From contig DYDK01000013.1 in NCBI GenBank assembly GCA_020717935.1, positions 1 to 15,564 of the forward strand: a DNA stretch of 15,564 bases. Reading direction: 5' to 3'. Shown here one piece after another: positions 1 through 6,691 of the stretch. The notes under the pieces are model-generated. The model saw only the letters and a list, made by a program, of their open reading frames with translations, ran no database searches and had not been told where the DNA came from. Within the stretch, counting starts at the first letter, position 1. Each line of letters opens with the position of its first letter. This DNA is from Desulfocapsa sp. GTDB taxonomy: Bacteria; Desulfobacterota; Desulfobulbia; Desulfobulbales; Desulfocapsaceae. Made by a program: the position numbers and the translations under genes.

Positions 1-48
1 TCTTTCGTAAATGTCAGGCCGCATAATTTCATACAACAGTGTATACAT
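1..48 (-). CDS. Partial CDS, N-terminus only, unknown product
   Basis: An ATG at 46-48 on the minus strand opens a frame of 16 codons (MYTLLYEIMRPDIYER) that runs without a stop to the window edge. A good ribosome binding site (GGGAG, 7 nt before the ATG) supports it as a real start. The gene lies downstream of the 5'-nucleotidase on the same strand, with a G/C-tract hairpin between them. Too little is visible to name a family. Confidence 0.45.
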   Translation of the reverse strand, partial: MYTLLYEIMRPDIYER

Positions 49-92
49 AAAAAATCTCCCGGTGTCCAGCATTATTTGTGGGGCATGGACAG

Positions 93-146
93 TTGTCAGG
101 GGGGAGATTTTTAGTTTCCCCCCTGACAAGGGGGGATTAAGGGGGG
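93..146. repeat. G-tract/C-tract inverted repeat
   Basis: A perfect 13-bp inverted repeat, TTGTCAGGGGGGA (93-105) and its complement (117-129), is separated by an 11-nt loop. Two further G6 tracts follow at 130-135 and 141-146. No T-run follows the stem on either strand, so it is not a textbook intrinsic terminator, although it lies just downstream of the 5'-nucleotidase stop. Similar runs of C6/G6 with TTAA spacers recur in the intergenic DNA of many deltaproteobacteria, so I read it as a dispersed palindromic repeat. Confidence 0.6.
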
Positions 147-172
147 TTGTTGTTAAATCTGACAAAGTAGAA

Positions 173-1783
173 TTAGCGAATCTCAATAATCCGCCCCTCC
201 ACCGATGGCGACACAGGTGATTTCCGGGCCAGAAAATCAAGAGCTACATCCCGCAAAAACTGGCTGGGATCATTATACACCAAACGACTACTGCGCATGG
301 CTCCGCCCACTTCGACAAAATCACCGCCACTTCGGATTGCCTCACCAAAGGCGGTATAACCATCGCCACCGGCGGCAATGAAATCAAGGGTGGCCACGGT
401 GTATTCCTGCTCGGGATCAATGGGCTGTCCGCCAATGGTTGCAGACATTATCCGCTGACCAACCGATCGCCGCCGATCAAAGGACATCGTTATCCCAGAA
501 AGCTGAGGAAACCGTCCCTCACCCCGTTCCACTCCAGACACCCCATGTTCCAGAGTCTGCAACAAGAGACGACCACTCATCTTGATCGCCACCAGATAGT
601 TATTAAACGGCAGGGCACTGTATATCTGTCGGTAGCTTATCTCACCCTTGCCAACCCCAGTGCGCAGACTGCCGCCATTGACAATGGCGGCCTGGGCGCC
701 GGTGCTCGCACGGACAATATCAGCCACCAGATTGCCAAAATTGGTCTCCTGCTGACGCCCCCCCTCCTGAACAAGATCGACCTCACTACTGCCGGCCTTC
801 TGATTCAGGATAACATCAATCTGTGTATTGTATCGGGCAACAATGGCGGTAACTTCAGCATCGGCAGCACCCATTGTCGGTGCAATAGCCTCCAGATGAC
901 CGGTTGCAGCCACCATCGTTCCCCTCTCAATACGAACATCCACCACCCCCAGAAAGCGGCCATGATCACCAGCCTGAACCACCGCGCAATTCCCGATCCG
1001 CACCGGCGAATCCACCTGGGTATGGGAATGACCGCCCACAATAAGAATAGGCCGCTGAAGTGATGCTGCCCCCTGGCACAGATTATCCGCCAGGGCCAGA
1101 TCCTGCTCATGGCCGATATGGGTAAGCAGCACAATCAGGTCTGTTTTCACATCCAGCATCCCGATCTCCTCCCGTGCCGTCTGCACCGGCGGAGAAAATT
1201 GCAACCCTACCGCATTACGGGGATGGCTCGTAAGCGGCACATCATCAGTCACCAGACCAATGACCGCCACCCTGCCGCCCCCACGATCAAAAGAAGCCAG
1301 GGATTTGAGCTCTGGCATCCCCTTGACATTAGCGGCCAAAACCGGAAACAGAGCCTCACTGATCCGCTGTTTGAGAACCTTCTGCCCAAAATCAAACTCA
1401 TGATTACCGACAACCATAGCGTCCAGATGCAACTGGTTGAGCAGGGCCAGGGTCGAATAGCCCTGCGAGAAATTGGTCCAGGTTTCCCCCTGTATCATAT
1501 CCCCTGCCGCCAGCAAGAGACCTGGCTGTTCCATCCGCAATTGCTGTAATCGAGCTGCCAACCAGGCAACACCCCCCTGCTCTCGCTTATTGCTCCCAGA
1601 CTGCACGGGATTGGCAAAACCATGAAAATCGTTGAAATGATAGATGCGGAAGATGGTAACTGGTGCGACATTGGCATCAGTCACTCCTGAAAGGTTCTCG
1701 GCAAAAGAAGAGTGTACGGGAAAAACCGACGACACCAGTACAACAAACACGAGCAGAGAGAAACGAGTGGCACGATTTTTCAT
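173..1783 (-). CDS. 5'-nucleotidase / UshA-family metallophosphoesterase, secreted
   Basis: A 536-residue protein with the two-domain layout of bacterial 5'-nucleotidases/UDP-sugar hydrolases. Residues 1-28 form a signal peptide (hydrophobic core 8-20, SSFA cleavage region). The N-terminal dimetal phosphoesterase domain shows NDFHG (D52, H54), GD (D95), GNHE (127-129), TH (H221) and GGHSH (H252, H254). The C-terminal nucleotide-binding domain shows NFGN (348-351), NGGSLR (369-374) and LPFNN (391-395). It should remove phosphate from nucleotides in the periplasm for salvage. I chose the ATG at 1783 over the GTG at 1804 because a strong site (GAGGTGAAG) sits just before it and the signal peptide begins there. 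It is complete. It lies 280 bp downstream of the ThiC paralogue on the same strand, too far to assume an operon. The exact substrate cannot be read from sequence. Confidence 0.93.
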   Translation of the reverse strand: MKNRATRFSLLVFVVLVSSVFPVHSSFAENLSGVTDANVAPVTIFRIYHFNDFHGFANPVQSGSNKREQGGVAWLAARLQQLRMEQPGLLLAAGDMIQGETWTNFSQGYSTLALLNQLHLDAMVVGNHEFDFGQKVLKQRISEALFPVLAANVKGMPELKSLASFDRGGGRVAVIGLVTDDVPLTSHPRNAVGLQFSPPVQTAREEIGMLDVKTDLIVLLTHIGHEQDLALADNLCQGAASLQRPILIVGGHSHTQVDSPVRIGNCAVVQAGDHGRFLGVVDVRIERGTMVAATGHLEAIAPTMGAADAEVTAIVARYNTQIDVILNQKAGSSEVDLVQEGGRQQETNFGNLVADIVRASTGAQAAIVNGGSLRTGVGKGEISYRQIYSALPFNNYLVAIKMSGRLLLQTLEHGVSGVERGEGRFPQLSGITMSFDRRRSVGQRIMSATIGGQPIDPEQEYTVATLDFIAAGGDGYTAFGEAIRSGGDFVEVGGAMRSSRLVYNDPSQFLRDVALDFLARKSPVSPSVEGRIIEIR

Positions 1784-2063
1784 ATTTTCTTCACCTCTTG
1801 ACACTCTTCACCACAAGAGAGCGGGTTAGTGACTTACAGATTATTTTCTTGTTTTTTTTACGAGAAAACAATCTGATAAGGCACTTATCCCGTTCAGCGG
1901 GGTTAGGTTTGATACTCTGGGCTTCGTGATCAGTTTGGTATTGTTTATTCTGCCATGGTAGGGATATACAGGTATTCTCCTTGAAGAGTTACCACTATAT
2001 CGCAAAAATATCAAAATCTGAGACAAAAATATTTATCCCCTCTCCCTGCCCTTCCCTACTATG
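1784..2063. other. Intergenic region between 5'-nucleotidase and ThiC-family gene
   Basis: 280 bp, AT-rich, without a credible gene. It contains a small perfect 6-bp dyad (GATAAG/CTTATC, 1877-1891). A weak minus-strand promoter candidate for the 5'-nucleotidase (TTGTTT, 17 nt, GAAAAT) lies at about 1840-1870. I see no convincing intrinsic terminator for the upstream gene. Confidence 0.4.
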
Positions 2064-3392
2064 CTACACTCCCCTCAATGATCGTTTGTCTCCTTTCATA
2101 TCATCCCGAAACAGAGAAATCCCCCGCTCCATGGCACAGAAATCGCCACACATGGTACAGGTGCTATTATTTTCAGGGGTTCGACTGCAGCGCACCTCGT
2201 GGGCCTTATCGGGAAACATCAGTAAAGGGAAATGCTCTTTCCAGTTGGTATCACGGCGGCTCATGGCCACTTTTTTCTCCTGCTCGCGACGGTCCGGATA
2301 CTTGGCAATATCACCAATCCTGGCCGCCAGTCGGGTAGCCCTCACACCCTCGCGAACATCATCTTCATTAGGCAGGGCCAGATGTTCCGCTGGAGTGATA
2401 TAGCAGATAAGATCGGCGCCAAAACGGGCCGAACTGGCCGCGCCAATGGCAGCGGTGATATGATCATATCCCGCTCCGGAATCCGCCGGAAGGGGCCCGA
2501 GCACATAATAGGGGGCGCCGCCGCTCATTCGTTTTTCCAGCATAATATTGCCCTCAATCTCATCAAGCGGCACATGGCCCGGCCCCTCTACCATCATCTG
2601 ACAGCCCATATCCCGGCCAAGTTCCGCCAGCTCGCAATTAATGACCATCTCGGCCATCTGAGCCCGATCATGGCTGTCGTGGATGGCTCCGGCCCGAATA
2701 CCGTTGCCCAGCGATAAGACCGCATCATATTTTTTCATAAGGGTGCAAGCCCGATCAAACTGCTCGTACAAGGGATTTTCCCGATTATTATATTCCATCC
2801 ACGAAACCATAAAAGTACCTCCTTTGGAGACCAGCCCCCCATAACGATACCCCTGTTTACGCAACCGTTCGATGGAAAAGCGGTTGATCCCGCAGTGAAT
2901 AGCCATGAACGATATGCCTTCAGCAAGCTGGCGTTCAATCAACTCAAAGAGATACTCAGCATCGAGTTTGTTGGGGTTATGATATTTGCGGCTGGCCTCG
3001 GAAAAGGCCTGATAGAGCGGCACATTGCCCACCGGCAGGGTGCAGGCAGCCAGCACTCGTTGCCGAACCAGATCGAGATTGCCGCCGGTGGAAAGCTCCA
3101 TCAGGGTATCTGCCTGCTCGGCCTCGGCAACACAGGCCTTGCGAACTTCCAGCTCAATATCGCTGATATCCGAAGATGTGCCGATAGAGGCGTTAACCTT
3201 GGTTCGCAAGCCCTTGCCAATGCCAACCACCTTCTGTTGCGGCCGATTGGGATGGACGGCAATAACGATATGACCATCCGCCACCCGCTGGCGAATAATT
3301 TCCGGCATAAGACCGAAACCTTCGTTTTCAGCCACGGTTTTCATCGCCTCGGTCACAACACCATCCCGTGCCCATTCAATCTGCGTTTTCAT
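2064..3392 (-). CDS. bzaF: ThiC-family radical SAM enzyme, probable 5-hydroxybenzimidazole synthase (BzaF type)
   Basis: A 442-residue short-form ThiC-family protein. It has the family's EGPGH (269-273) and TPAEH (333-337) metal/substrate motifs and a C-terminal cysteine motif, C412-x2-C415-x3-C419, that binds the [4Fe-4S] cluster. ThiC turns aminoimidazole ribotide (AIR) into the thiamin pyrimidine; its paralogue BzaF uses the same AIR to make 5-hydroxybenzimidazole, a B12 lower-ligand precursor, in anaerobes. The paralogue call rests on the leader, which is a cobalamin riboswitch with a terminator (3429-3710) and not a TPP riboswitch. Residues 227-235 read SLGNGIRAG where I expect SLGDGLRPG in true ThiC. 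The start at 3392 follows AAAGGAAC; the longer frame to 3461 would run through the terminator. True ThiC remains possible if this family is misregulated or the genome has no other thiC. Confidence 0.75.
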   Translation of the reverse strand: MKTQIEWARDGVVTEAMKTVAENEGFGLMPEIIRQRVADGHIVIAVHPNRPQQKVVGIGKGLRTKVNASIGTSSDISDIELEVRKACVAEAEQADTLMELSTGGNLDLVRQRVLAACTLPVGNVPLYQAFSEASRKYHNPNKLDAEYLFELIERQLAEGISFMAIHCGINRFSIERLRKQGYRYGGLVSKGGTFMVSWMEYNNRENPLYEQFDRACTLMKKYDAVLSLGNGIRAGAIHDSHDRAQMAEMVINCELAELGRDMGCQMMVEGPGHVPLDEIEGNIMLEKRMSGGAPYYVLGPLPADSGAGYDHITAAIGAASSARFGADLICYITPAEHLALPNEDDVREGVRATRLAARIGDIAKYPDRREQEKKVAMSRRDTNWKEHFPLLMFPDKAHEVRCSRTPENNSTCTMCGDFCAMERGISLFRDDMKGDKRSLRGV

Positions 3393-3428
3393 TTTTTTCG
3401 TTCCTTTTTGTCTCTTCCGCCTGGGCAT

Positions 3429-3483
3429 AAAAAAAGTCCGTACCACGACCCGAGGGTTCACCCTCAGGACGCAACACGGACTT
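3429..3483 (-). terminator. Intrinsic terminator, riboswitch expression platform
   Basis: Read on the minus strand, an 8-bp stem (AAGTCCGT at 3483-3476, ACGGACTT at 3441-3434) encloses a second hairpin (GAGGGT/ACCCTC) and is followed by a run of seven T (3435-3429). It lies between the cobalamin aptamer and the start codon of the ThiC-family gene, where a termination-type expression platform is expected. Its 5' arm can instead pair with the 5' flank of the aptamer. Confidence 0.85.
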
Positions 3484-3508
3484 CTACGGACAAGAATTCC
3501 TTATTATT

Positions 3509-3710
3509 CTTCTTCCGGCAGGTCTTCTGACTCACGGATCAGCCGCCGACCACGCCTTCCCATCCCTCATCGAAGGACATTCTCCCTCCCATGATCGACA
3601 GTGACATTTTGTAGTCTTTGTCCCCGTTTACAGCGATGGCCCATCGTTACGGTTTTGCACCGTATTCCCTTTTCACCGCCCTGAAAGCTCAGGAGCGACA
3701 CCGGAAGAAG
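3509..3710 (-). promoter_or_regulatory. Cobalamin (AdoCbl) riboswitch aptamer
   Basis: On the minus strand the closing helix P1 is perfect: CTTCTTCCGG (3710-3701) with CCGGAAGAAG (3518-3509). Inside are the GGGAA...GGTGCAAAACC core with its TACGGT/ACCGTA stem (3664-3648), a GATGG/CCATC stem (3645-3635) followed by the CTGTAA...GGGGAC stretch, and at the 3' end the B12 box AGTCAGAAGACCTGCC (3532-3517). These elements in this order define the cobalamin riboswitch family. It should switch off the downstream ThiC-family gene when cobalamin is plentiful. The long insert between 3620 and 3545 matches the variable arm; I did not resolve its folding or the kissing loop. Confidence 0.93.
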
Positions 3711-3713
3711 TCC
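3706..3713 (-). promoter_or_regulatory. Antiterminator 5' strand (GGACTTCT)
   Basis: GGACTTCT (3713-3706) is exactly complementary to AGAAGTCC (3485-3478). The first segment overlaps the 5' strand of aptamer helix P1, the second overlaps the 5' arm of the terminator. The pairing therefore excludes both P1 and the terminator, which is how a ligand-off antiterminator should behave. Confidence 0.6.
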
Positions 3714-3737
3714 TTTTTCTACTTGTTTTTCTACTTA

Positions 3738-3916
3738 GGGCCTGTCCGCAAATAACATGGACAAGATTGCGCTCAGATTTGGGTTAGATTTGGTTGCGGC
3801 GATTAAACAAAACCGCAGGCATAGCAGGGCTATGTCGAGGATTTTGTGATTGAGTCGCAGCCAAAGATGGCCCAAAGATGAGATGCAAGATGTTCATGTT
3901 ATTTGGGTTCAGGCCC
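3738..3916. repeat. Long palindromic element, copy 1 (179 bp, TTA-flanked)
   Basis: Nearly the whole segment folds on itself. The ends GGGCCTG and CAGGCCC continue as long imperfect arms, including AAATAACATG and its complement. The element is flanked by direct TTA repeats (3735-3737 and 3917-3919), consistent with a 3-bp target duplication. Its central tip (CCGCAGGCAT...GTCGAGGA) and the GATTTGGGTTA / CCCAAAGAT arm segments also occur in copy 2 at 6691-6918. It encodes no protein of its own. It ends 25-30 bp upstream of the cobalamin riboswitch, so it occupies the place where the promoter of that leader would be expected. Confidence 0.8.
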
Positions 3917-3973
3917 TTAATGCCAAGCACCACAGCCCATAACAGAGAAGGTGCAAAAGTTCATAAATATCCC

Positions 3974-4330
3974 TCAACCTTCCTTCCAGATGGTCACGAA
4001 ACTCCGGACATACCAGTCTTCAACCTTTTTCCTGGCCCACGGAGTTTTTCGCAGAAACACCAGGCTGGATTTAATACTTGGCTCGCTGAGAAAGCATTGA
4101 ATTTTGATTTTGCGCCCCATTCTCTCCCAGCCGTATTTTTCCTGCAAACGGACAAGCATCATCTCCAGGGTAACGGCATGCAGGGGATTATTGGGTTGCG
4201 GACTACTCATGGCTTTATGGCATTTGTCCTTTCTTGTCTTCTTTTTTGGCTCGCTTCTCAGCCTTTTTTCCTTCATCGTTTTGGCTGGTTCTTTCTTTGT
4301 TTCTTTCTTGGTATTTTGTTCCTTACCCAT
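3974..4330 (-). CDS. VF530-family (DUF2132) DNA-binding protein with basic N-terminal tail
   Basis: 118 residues. Residues 48-108 match the small VF530/DUF2132 family: NPLHAVTLEMMLVRL, YGW, IKIQCF, PSIKSSLVFLRKTPWARKKVE. Family members are compact helical proteins reported to bind DNA; no precise role is established. Residues 1-45 form an unusual Lys/Arg-rich tail, low in complexity, that the usual 70-90-residue family member lacks. The ATG at 4330 is preceded by a strong GGAGG site at 8-9 nt, better than the in-frame ATG at 4348. It lies downstream of der on the same strand, separated by 187 bp containing an inverted repeat, so it may be transcribed separately. A + strand frame covering the same region is a shadow. 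Confidence 0.85.
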   Translation of the reverse strand: MGKEQNTKKETKKEPAKTMKEKRLRSEPKKKTRKDKCHKAMSSPQPNNPLHAVTLEMMLVRLQEKYGWERMGRKIKIQCFLSEPSIKSSLVFLRKTPWARKKVEDWYVRSFVTIWKEG

Positions 4331-4360
4331 GATTTTTCCTCCATGCAATAATGGTTAAAT

Positions 4361-4504
4361 TACCTATGACGCCTTATTCCACTTCGCTTTCAAGTCAGCA
4401 CCTGTGTCGGCTCCTCACCGTACGCCTTGTACTGCTTCGTCGCCACTCGCTCCCCTTTTCGGTATCAACTTGAATGCAAACTGGAATGAGGCATCAGGTC
4501 ACCT
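4361..4504. repeat. Imperfect inverted repeat with ~38-bp arms
   Basis: The left arm (4361-4402, including ATTCCA and TTCAAGT) is an imperfect reverse complement of the right arm (4465-4504, including ACTTGAA and TGGAAT), with a few mismatches and a 2-nt gap. About 60 nt lie between the arms. The termini lack the TTA/GGG ends of the other two palindromes, so it belongs to a different family. It fills the gap between der and the VF530-family gene. Confidence 0.5.
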
Positions 4505-4517
4505 CACAACAACAGAC

Positions 4518-5861
4518 CTACTTCTTCCCTTCTTTATCACGATTTTTATCACGAATAACAAGCTGCACAGGGACTTTATCCAGGCCCAGCCCCTCACGAA
4601 AACGATTCGTCAAATACCGCTGATACGAAAAATGAACCCCCTTGGAGCTGTTACTCATGATGACAAATTGTGGCGGCTTCGTGCCAATCTGCGAGGTGAA
4701 ATAAAATTTCAGCCGCTTGTTTTTGTAAATAGGGGGACTATGGGCCGCCACTGCATCCTGAAGCAACTGATTCAGGGCCGCCGTCGGAAACTTGGCGGTA
4801 AACTGCTTATAGATAGAGCCAATGGTCGGGAACAGGCGCTTGATTCCATAACCGGTAAGGGCCGAAACATGAAGAATCGGAGCAAATCCGACAAAGGGAA
4901 TGGCCCGTCCGATATCAGCCCACAGTTGCTCCTGCCTTTTCTTATCATCTTGAATCAAATCCCACTTGTTCACCAGAATGATCAGGCCCCGTCCCTGTTC
5001 CTGAGTATATCCGATGACCGTGGTATCCTGCTCGGTAATCCCTTCATCGGCATCAATGAGGACCACGGCAATATCGCATTTTTCCATGGAGGACAAGCCC
5101 TTGAGGATACTGAACTTTTCCAGTTTTTCCGTGGTCTTGCCCTTACGACGGATACCAGCGGTATCAATGAGCAGATAGTTATACTGGTCATAACTGAGCA
5201 GGGTGTCCACAGAGTCACGGGTGGTGCCGGATACCTCGGAGACCACCATCCGCTCTTCACCCAGAATGCGATTAATCATCGAGGACTTTCCCACATTGGG
5301 GCGGCCAAAAAAGGCGACCTTGATCGTATTCTCGGGCAGAGCAACTTCATCATCACTTTTTTTGAGTTCTTTACTCAGGGCATCCATCAAGGTATAGAAA
5401 CCAAAACTATGCTCACCGGAAAGCGACCACAAGGGAGCTACGCCCAGCTCATAAAAAGGAGAAAGGAGTTTCAGCTCTTGTTCAGGGCTGTCAATCTTAT
5501 TGACCACATGAAAGATGGTCTTATCGGTGCGGCGCAACAGATCGACAACTTCGAGATCGGCTGGCATAACCCCTTGCCGCCCATCCATGAGAAAGATAAT
5601 AATATCCGCCTCTTCGATGGCAGCCATGGCCTGCTCACGAATATGGTCGACCATCAAATCATCGGGATTATCATCAATGCCGCCGGTATCCACCAGCAAA
5701 AACATCTTTTCATCCCAGGCCACCCGTGCATAGTGCCGATCCCGCGTCACCCCCGGGGTCGGGTCCACAAGGGCCTGCCGCGACTTGGTGATACGGTTGA
5801 AAAGTGTGGATTTTCCCACATTGGGTCGTCCAATCAGGGCAACTATTGAATGATCTGGCAT
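4518..5861 (-). CDS. der: Ribosome biogenesis GTPase Der (EngA)
   Basis: 447 residues with two consecutive Era-like GTPase domains and a C-terminal KH-like domain, the architecture unique to Der/EngA. Domain 1: GRPNVGKST (11-19), DTGG (58-61), NKID (121-124). Domain 2: GRPNVGKSS (186-194), DTAG (233-236), NKWD (298-301). The KH-like domain follows from about 355 and ends in a Lys-rich tail. The protein acts in the cytoplasm in maturation of the 50S ribosomal subunit and is normally essential. Length is usual for the family and all GTPase motifs are intact. The ATG at 5861 begins right before the first beta strand, with AGGAT upstream. It is transcribed away from the unknown membrane protein at 6047. 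Confidence 0.97.
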   Translation of the reverse strand: MPDHSIVALIGRPNVGKSTLFNRITKSRQALVDPTPGVTRDRHYARVAWDEKMFLLVDTGGIDDNPDDLMVDHIREQAMAAIEEADIIIFLMDGRQGVMPADLEVVDLLRRTDKTIFHVVNKIDSPEQELKLLSPFYELGVAPLWSLSGEHSFGFYTLMDALSKELKKSDDEVALPENTIKVAFFGRPNVGKSSMINRILGEERMVVSEVSGTTRDSVDTLLSYDQYNYLLIDTAGIRRKGKTTEKLEKFSILKGLSSMEKCDIAVVLIDADEGITEQDTTVIGYTQEQGRGLIILVNKWDLIQDDKKRQEQLWADIGRAIPFVGFAPILHVSALTGYGIKRLFPTIGSIYKQFTAKFPTAALNQLLQDAVAAHSPPIYKNKRLKFYFTSQIGTKPPQFVIMSNSSKGVHFSYQRYLTNRFREGLGLDKVPVQLVIRDKNRDKEGKK

Positions 5862-5962
5862 TTTATCCTGTGAATCAACGGAATGTGAGCGGCACAGAGG
5901 AGACTCTGTTCACCAATTTTATTGTTTCTTTCTTTTTAAGAGCCGTTCTGAACAATTCAATA

Positions 5963-5968
5963 TATAAT
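5963..5968 (+). promoter_or_regulatory. Candidate -10 box (TATAAT) for the gene at 6047
   Basis: A perfect TATAAT occurs 78 nt before the ATG at 6047, in the divergent intergenic region between der and the unknown membrane protein gene. No good -35 hexamer is found at 16-18 nt, so this is only a candidate. Confidence 0.35.
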
Positions 5969-6046
5969 CGCAATCCGTGCCGCTTACAAGGATGGAAAAC
6001 CCATTCCCTTCCAAACGACCAAGAAAACAACCCCCTCAGGCCCCCG

Positions 6047-6691
6047 ATGAAAAATCGTCTGCAAAAACTTATCGAATCCATCAAAGCGTTGGAACAGGAG
6101 TTGGCCCGAGAGCTCCAAAAAAAGGAAGCGGAGTTTTCCTACAACATCCAGGGAAAAAAAATTCGTTTTGACCAGGAGATCAAAAAACAGCACAAACTGA
6201 TTGCCACCCGGATCTCCCGTTATCTCAAAGAATCAGAAATCCTCAATATCCTGACCATCCCTTTTATCTGGAGCTGCCTGTTTCCCGCCCTGCTCATGGA
6301 TTGCATCGTCTCCCTGTTTCAGGCCGTCTGCTTTCCCATCTACAAAATTCCCAAGGTCAGACGAAGTCGCTATATTATCATTGACCGCCACGCCCTCAGC
6401 TACCTTAACGGCATTGAAAAACTCAACTGTGCCTACTGCGGCTATTTCAACGGACTCATTGCCTATATCCGGGAAATAGCTGGCCGGACTGAACAGTACT
6501 GGTGTCCCATTAAACATGCCCGCCGCACCAGCGGCTTCCACAGTCGCTACAGCAAATTCCTCGAATACGGCGACGCCGAAGGCTACCGCCGGGAAATAGC
6601 TACGATTCGTCAAGACTTTGCTGATATTCAGGATCTGGAAGAAAACAACGAAGAGGCGGAACAACAGGCAACACGAAACAAACCGTATTAG
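6047..6691 (+). CDS. Unknown membrane protein with coiled-coil N-terminus and CxxC...CxxxH cluster
   Basis: 214 residues. Residues 1-60 are a charged, heptad-like helix (probable coiled coil). Residues 66-100 are hydrophobic, enough for one long or two short membrane helices (ILTIPFIWSCLFPALLMDCIVSL). The soluble half carries CAYCGY (C128, C131), then IREIAGRTEQYWCPIKH (C153, H157) and HARRTSGFH, and ends in an acidic tail. The C-x2-C plus C-x3-H pattern could bind zinc or a cluster; this is inference. I remember similar hypothetical proteins in proteobacteria but no assigned function. I chose the ATG at 6047 because the stretch before it is Pro/Asn-rich and unlike a conserved N-terminus; the ribosome binding site is weak. 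The stop codon TAG is completed by the first base of the palindromic element that follows. Confidence 0.8.
   Translation: MKNRLQKLIESIKALEQELARELQKKEAEFSYNIQGKKIRFDQEIKKQHKLIATRISRYLKESEILNILTIPFIWSCLFPALLMDCIVSLFQAVCFPIYKIPKVRRSRYIIIDRHALSYLNGIEKLNCAYCGYFNGLIAYIREIAGRTEQYWCPIKHARRTSGFHSRYSKFLEYGDAEGYRREIATIRQDFADIQDLEENNEEAEQQATRNKPY

Noticed and set aside
11..220. Small + strand frame at the left edge
   Set aside because: It spans the G/C-tract repeat and the 3' end of the 5'-nucleotidase, has no ribosome binding site and no recognisable content.
2895..3530. + strand open frame over the ThiC start and leader
   Set aside because: Shadow of the ThiC-family gene; it runs through the terminator and riboswitch.
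3509..3710. TPP riboswitch in front of a ThiC-family gene
   Set aside because: That is the usual expectation for thiC, but no THI-box pattern (CTGAGA...) in the right arrangement is present, while all core cobalamin elements are.
3878..4351. + strand open frame overlapping the VF530 region
   Set aside because: It begins inside the palindromic repeat, and the opposite strand encodes a clear family domain with a strong ribosome binding site.
4404..5849. Long + strand open frame (481 codons)
   Set aside because: It is antisense to der, whose two full GTPase domains are unmistakable. The + frame has no recognisable domain and no ribosome binding site.
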